Source: Sipunculus nudus (taxonomy: Eukaryota; Annelida; Sipuncula; Golfingiida; Sipunculidae). Taken from it: DNA of 64,000 nucleotides. Positions 59,473 through 64,000 of the stretch are shown piece by piece (the stretch's first letter is position 1; each line of letters opens with the position of its first letter). The DNA lies in assembly GCA_026874595.1 (NCBI GenBank), contig CM049306.1, positions 1,874,019 to 1,938,018 on the forward strand. The letters run 5' to 3'. The position numbers and the translations under genes are program-made. Under the pieces are notes generated by a model. That model was given only the letters and a program-made list of their open reading frames with translations, searched no databases and was not told where the DNA came from.

Positions 59473-62400
59473 ACAAGATTACCTTAGTACATGAAGGTCA
59501 CATTCTGCCAGACTTGCCACATACACAAGATGACCTTGGTTCATTAAGGTAACAGTCTCCTGGGCTGGTCACATACACAAGATTACCTTGGTTCATGAAG
59601 GTCACAGTTTTCTGGGCTTGCTACATACACAAGAATACCTTGGTACATGAAGGTCATAGTTTGCCATACTTGCCACATACACAAGATGACCTTGGTACAT
59701 TAAGTTCACAGTCTGCTTGGCTAGCTACATACACAAGATTACCTTGGTACATTAAAAGGTCACATTCAGCCAGACTTGCCACAAACACAAGTCTACCTTG
59801 GTACATGAAGGTCACATTCTGCCAGACTTTCCACACACACAAAATGACCTTGGTACATTAAGGTCACAGTCTGCCAGACTTGCCACATACACAAGATTAC
59901 CTTGGTACATGAAGGTCACATTCTGCCAGACTTGCCACATACACAAGATTACCTTGGTACATGAAGGTCACAGTCTGCTTGGCTAGCCACATACACAAGA
60001 ATACCTTGGTCATGAAGGTCACATTCTGCCAGACTTGCCACATACACAAGATGACCTTGGTACATGAAGGTCACAGTCTGCTTGGCTAGCCACATACACA
60101 AGATTACCTTGGTACATGAAGGTCACATTCTGCCAGACTTGCCACACACACAAAATGACCTTGGTACATTAAGGTCACAGTCTGCCAGACTTGCCACATA
60201 CACAAGATTACCTAGGTACATTAAGGACACAGTCTGCTTGGCTAGCCACATACACAAGATTACCTTGGTACATGAAGGTCACATTCTGCCAGACTTGCCA
60301 CATACACAAGATTACCTTGGTACATGAAGGTCACATTCTGCCAGACTTGCCACATACACGGTATTAGCTTGGTACATGAAGGTCACATTCTGCCAAACTT
60401 GCCACATACACAAGAAGACCTTGGTACATTAAGGTCACAGTCTGCTTGGCTAGCCACATACACAAGAATACCTTGGTACATGAAGGTCACTGTCTGCCAG
60501 ACTTGCCACATACACAAGATGACCTTGGTACATTAAGGTCACAGTCTGCTTGGCTAGCCACATACACAAGATGACCTTGGTACATGAAGGTCACATTCTG
60601 CCAGACTTGCCGCATACACAAGATGACCTTGGTACATTAAGGTCACTGTCTGCCAAACTTGCCACATACACAAGATTACCTTGGTACATGAAGGACACAT
60701 TCTGCCAGACTTGCCACATACACAAGATGACCTTGGTACATTAAGGTCACAGGCTGCTTGGCTAGCCACATACACTAGATTACCTTGGTACATTTAGGTC
60801 ACAGTCTGCCAGACTTGACACATACACAAGATTACCTTGGGACATTAAGGTCACAGTCTGCTTGGCTGGCCACATACACAAGATGACCTTGGTACATGAA
60901 GGTCACTGTCTGCCAGACTTGCCACATACACAAGATTACCTTGGTACATGAAGGTCACATTCTGCCAGACTTGCCACATACACAAGATGACCTTGGTACA
61001 TTAAGGTCACAGTCTGCTTGGCTAGCCACATACACAAGATTACCTTGGTACATGAAGGTCACATTCTGCCAGACTTGCCACATACACAAGATGACCTTGG
61101 TACATTAAGGTCACAGTCTGCTTGGCTAGCCACATACACAAGATTACCTTGGTACATGAAGGTCACATTCTGCCAGACTTGCCACATACACAAGATGAAC
61201 TTTGTACATTAAGGTCACAGTCTGCTTGGCTAGCCACATACACAAGATTACCTTGGTACATGAAGGTCACATTCTGCCAGACTTGCCACATACACAAGAT
61301 GACCTTGGTACATTAAGGTCACAGTCTGCTTGGCTAGCCACATACACAAGATTACCTTGGTACATGAAGGTCACATTCTGCAAGACTTGCCACATACACA
61401 AGATTACCTTGGTACATGAAGGTCACATTCTGCCAGACTTGCCACATACACAAGATGACCTTGGTACATTAAGGTCACATTCTGCCAGACTTGCCACATA
61501 CACAAGATTACCTTGGTACATTAAGGTCACATTCTGCCAGACTTGCCACATACACAAGATTAACTTGGTACATGAAGGTCACATTCTGCTTGGCTAGCCA
61601 CATACACAAGATTACCTTGGTACATTAAGGTCACATTCTGCCAGACTTGCCACATACACAAGATGACCTTGGTACATGAAGGTCACAGTCTGCTTGGCTA
61701 GCCACATACACAAGAATACCTTGGTACATGAAGGTCACATTCTGCAAAACTTGCCACATACACAAGATTACCTTGGTACATGAAGGTCACATTCTGCCAG
61801 ACTTGCCACATACACAAGATGACCTTGGTACATCTAGGTCACAGTCTGCTTGGCTAGCCACATACACAAGATTACCTTGGTACATGAAGGTCACATTCTG
61901 CCAGACTTGCCACATACACAAGATGACCTTGGTACATGAAGGTCACAGTCTGCTTGGCTAGCCACATACACAAGATTACCTTGGTACATGAAGGTCACAT
62001 TCTGCCAGACTTGCCACATACACAAGATGACCTTGGTACATTAAGGTCACAGTCTGCTTGGCTAGCCACATACACAAGATTACCTTGGTACATGAAGGTC
62101 ACAGTCTGCTTGGCTAGCCACATACACAAGATTACCTTGGTACATGAAGGTCACATTCTGCCAGACTTGCCACATACACAAGATGACCTTGGTACATTAA
62201 GGTCACAGTCTGCTTGGCTAGCCACATACACAAGATTACCTTGGTACATGAAGGTCACATTCTGCCAGACTTGCCACATACACAAGATGACCTTGGTACA
62301 TTAAGGTCACAGTCTGCTTGGCTAGCCACATACACAAGATTACCTTGGTACATGAAGGTCACAGTCTGCTTGGCTAGCCACATACACAAGATTACCTTGG

Positions 62401-64000
62401 TACATTAAGGTCACATTCTGCCAGACTTGCCACATACACAAGATTAACTTGGTACATGAAGGTCACATTCTGCTTGGCTAGCCACATACACAAGATTACC
62501 TTGGTACATTAAGGTCACATTCTGCCAGACTTGCCACATACACAAGATTACCTTGGTACATGAAGGTCACAGTCTGCTTGGCTAACCACATACACAAGAT
62601 TACCTTGGTACATGAAGGTCACATTCTGCCAGACTTGCCACATACACAAGATGACCTTGGTACATGAAGGTCACAGTCTGCTTGGCTAGCCACATACACA
62701 AGATTCCCTTGATACATGAAGGTGACATTCTGCCAGACTTGCCACATACACAAGATGACCTTGGTACATTAAGGTCACAGTCTGCTTGGCTAGCCACATA
62801 CACAAGATTATCTTGGTACATGAAGGTCACATTCTGCCAGACTTGCCACATACACAAGATGACCTTGGTACATGAAGGTCACAGTCTGCTTGGCTAGCCA
62901 CATACACAAGAATACCTTGGTACATGAAGGTCACATTCTGCCAGACTTGCCACATACACAAGATGACCTTGGTACATTAAGGTCACAGTCTGCTTGGCTA
63001 GCCACATACACAAGATTACCTTGGTACATGAAGGTCACATTCTGCCAGACTTGCCACATACACAAGATGACCTTGGTATATTAAGGTCACAGTCTGCTTG
63101 GCTAGCCACATACACAAGATTACCTTGGTACATGAAGGTCACATTCTGCCAGACTTGCCACATACACAAGATTACCTTGGTACATGAAGGTCACATTCTG
63201 CCAGACTTGCCACATACACAAGGTGACCTTGGTACATGAAGGTCACAGTCTGCTTGGCTAGCCACATACACAAGATTACCTTGGTACATGAAGGTCACAT
63301 TCTGCCAGACTTGCCACATACACAAGATGACCTTGGTACATTAAGGTCACAGTCTGCTTGGCTAGCCACATACACAAGATTACCTTGGTACATGAAGGTC
63401 ACATTCTGCCAGACTTGCCACATACACAAGATGACCTTGGTACATTAAGGTCACAGTCTGCTTGGCTAGCCACATACACAAGATTACCTTGGTACATGAA
63501 GGTCACAGTCTGCTTGGCTAACCACATACACAAGATTACCTTGGTACATGAAGGTCACATTCTGCAAGACTTGCCACATACACAAGATGACCTTGGTACA
63601 TGAAGGTCACAGTCTGCTTGGCTAGCCACATACACAAGATTACCTTGGTACATGAAGGTCACATTCTGCCAGACTTGCCACATACACAAGATGACCTTGG
63701 TATATTAAGGTCACAGTCTGCTTGGCTAGCCACATACACAAGATTACCTTGGTACATGAAGGTCACATTCTGCCAGACTTGCCACATACACAAGAATACC
63801 TTGGTACATGAAGGTCACATTCTGCCAGACTTGCCACATACACAAGGTGACCTTGGTACATGAAGGTCACAGTCTGCTTGGCTAGCCACATACACAAGAT
63901 TACCTTGGTACATGAAGGTCACATTCTGCATGACTTGCCACATACACAAGATGAGCTTGGTACATTAAGATCACATTCTGCTTGGCTAGCCACATACACA
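59473..64000. repeat. 52-bp minisatellite, about 87 units, runs off the window
   Basis: Two unit types often alternate. One is AGGTCACATTCTGCCAGACT then TGCCACATACACAAG; the other is AGGTCACAGTCTGCTTGGCT then AGCCACATACACAAG. Both are followed by ATTACC or ATGACC, then TTGGTACAT and GA or TA, giving a frequent 104-bp dimer. Every unit carries AAGGTCA. Frames of 60-130 codons on the plus strand follow unit rotation (52 is not a multiple of 3) and are not genes. The array continues past 64000. Confidence 0.96.

Overview
The window looks like nuclear DNA of a marine invertebrate, most probably a mollusc or other lophotrochozoan. It holds a CR1/L2-like LINE fragment, an ankyrin-repeat gene, AT-rich intergenic DNA, and dispersed repeats ending in GGAC-rich tails of a kind common in mollusc genomes. 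The taxon is an inference; no marker gene is present. By my tally roughly 70 to 75 percent of the 64 kb is tandem repeat, in at least six unrelated families.

Layout. 1-12102: a 41-bp satellite with an 82-bp alternating dimer, a 3,747-bp higher-order repeat, and seven copies of a 409-bp insertion that behaves like a captured MITE. 12103-13960: AT-rich unique DNA. 13961-15004: a 40-bp minisatellite carrying a TCF/LEF-type motif in each unit. 15480-16675: a decayed LINE reverse transcriptase on the minus strand. 17060-20515: two subarrays of about 280-bp and 340-bp units, punctuated by a short palindrome. 20516-21856: mostly unique, with a CTCF-like motif. 21857-23263: 50-bp and 32-bp minisatellites. 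24683-44736: a 20-kb array of a 56-bp unit. 44682-46352: a 556-residue ankyrin-repeat protein gene on the minus strand whose last codons and stop lie inside the first array unit. 46525-46665: a 48-bp triplet repeat. 47984-48202: a possible secreted-peptide exon. 51130-52750: a 0.83-kb tandem duplication. 54650-59240: a 42-bp array open in five reading frames. 59473-64000 (runs off the end): a 52-bp array packed with nuclear-receptor-type half-sites.

The only well-supported protein gene is the ankyrin gene. Its 3' end and the 20-kb array are homologous, so the array was probably seeded from the gene's terminal coding exon. Two other arrays (40-bp and 52-bp) keep recognisable transcription-factor motifs through their unit divergence. 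I did not find rRNA, tRNA or CRISPR loci. Short open frames inside the arrays are consequences of unit length and were not annotated as genes.
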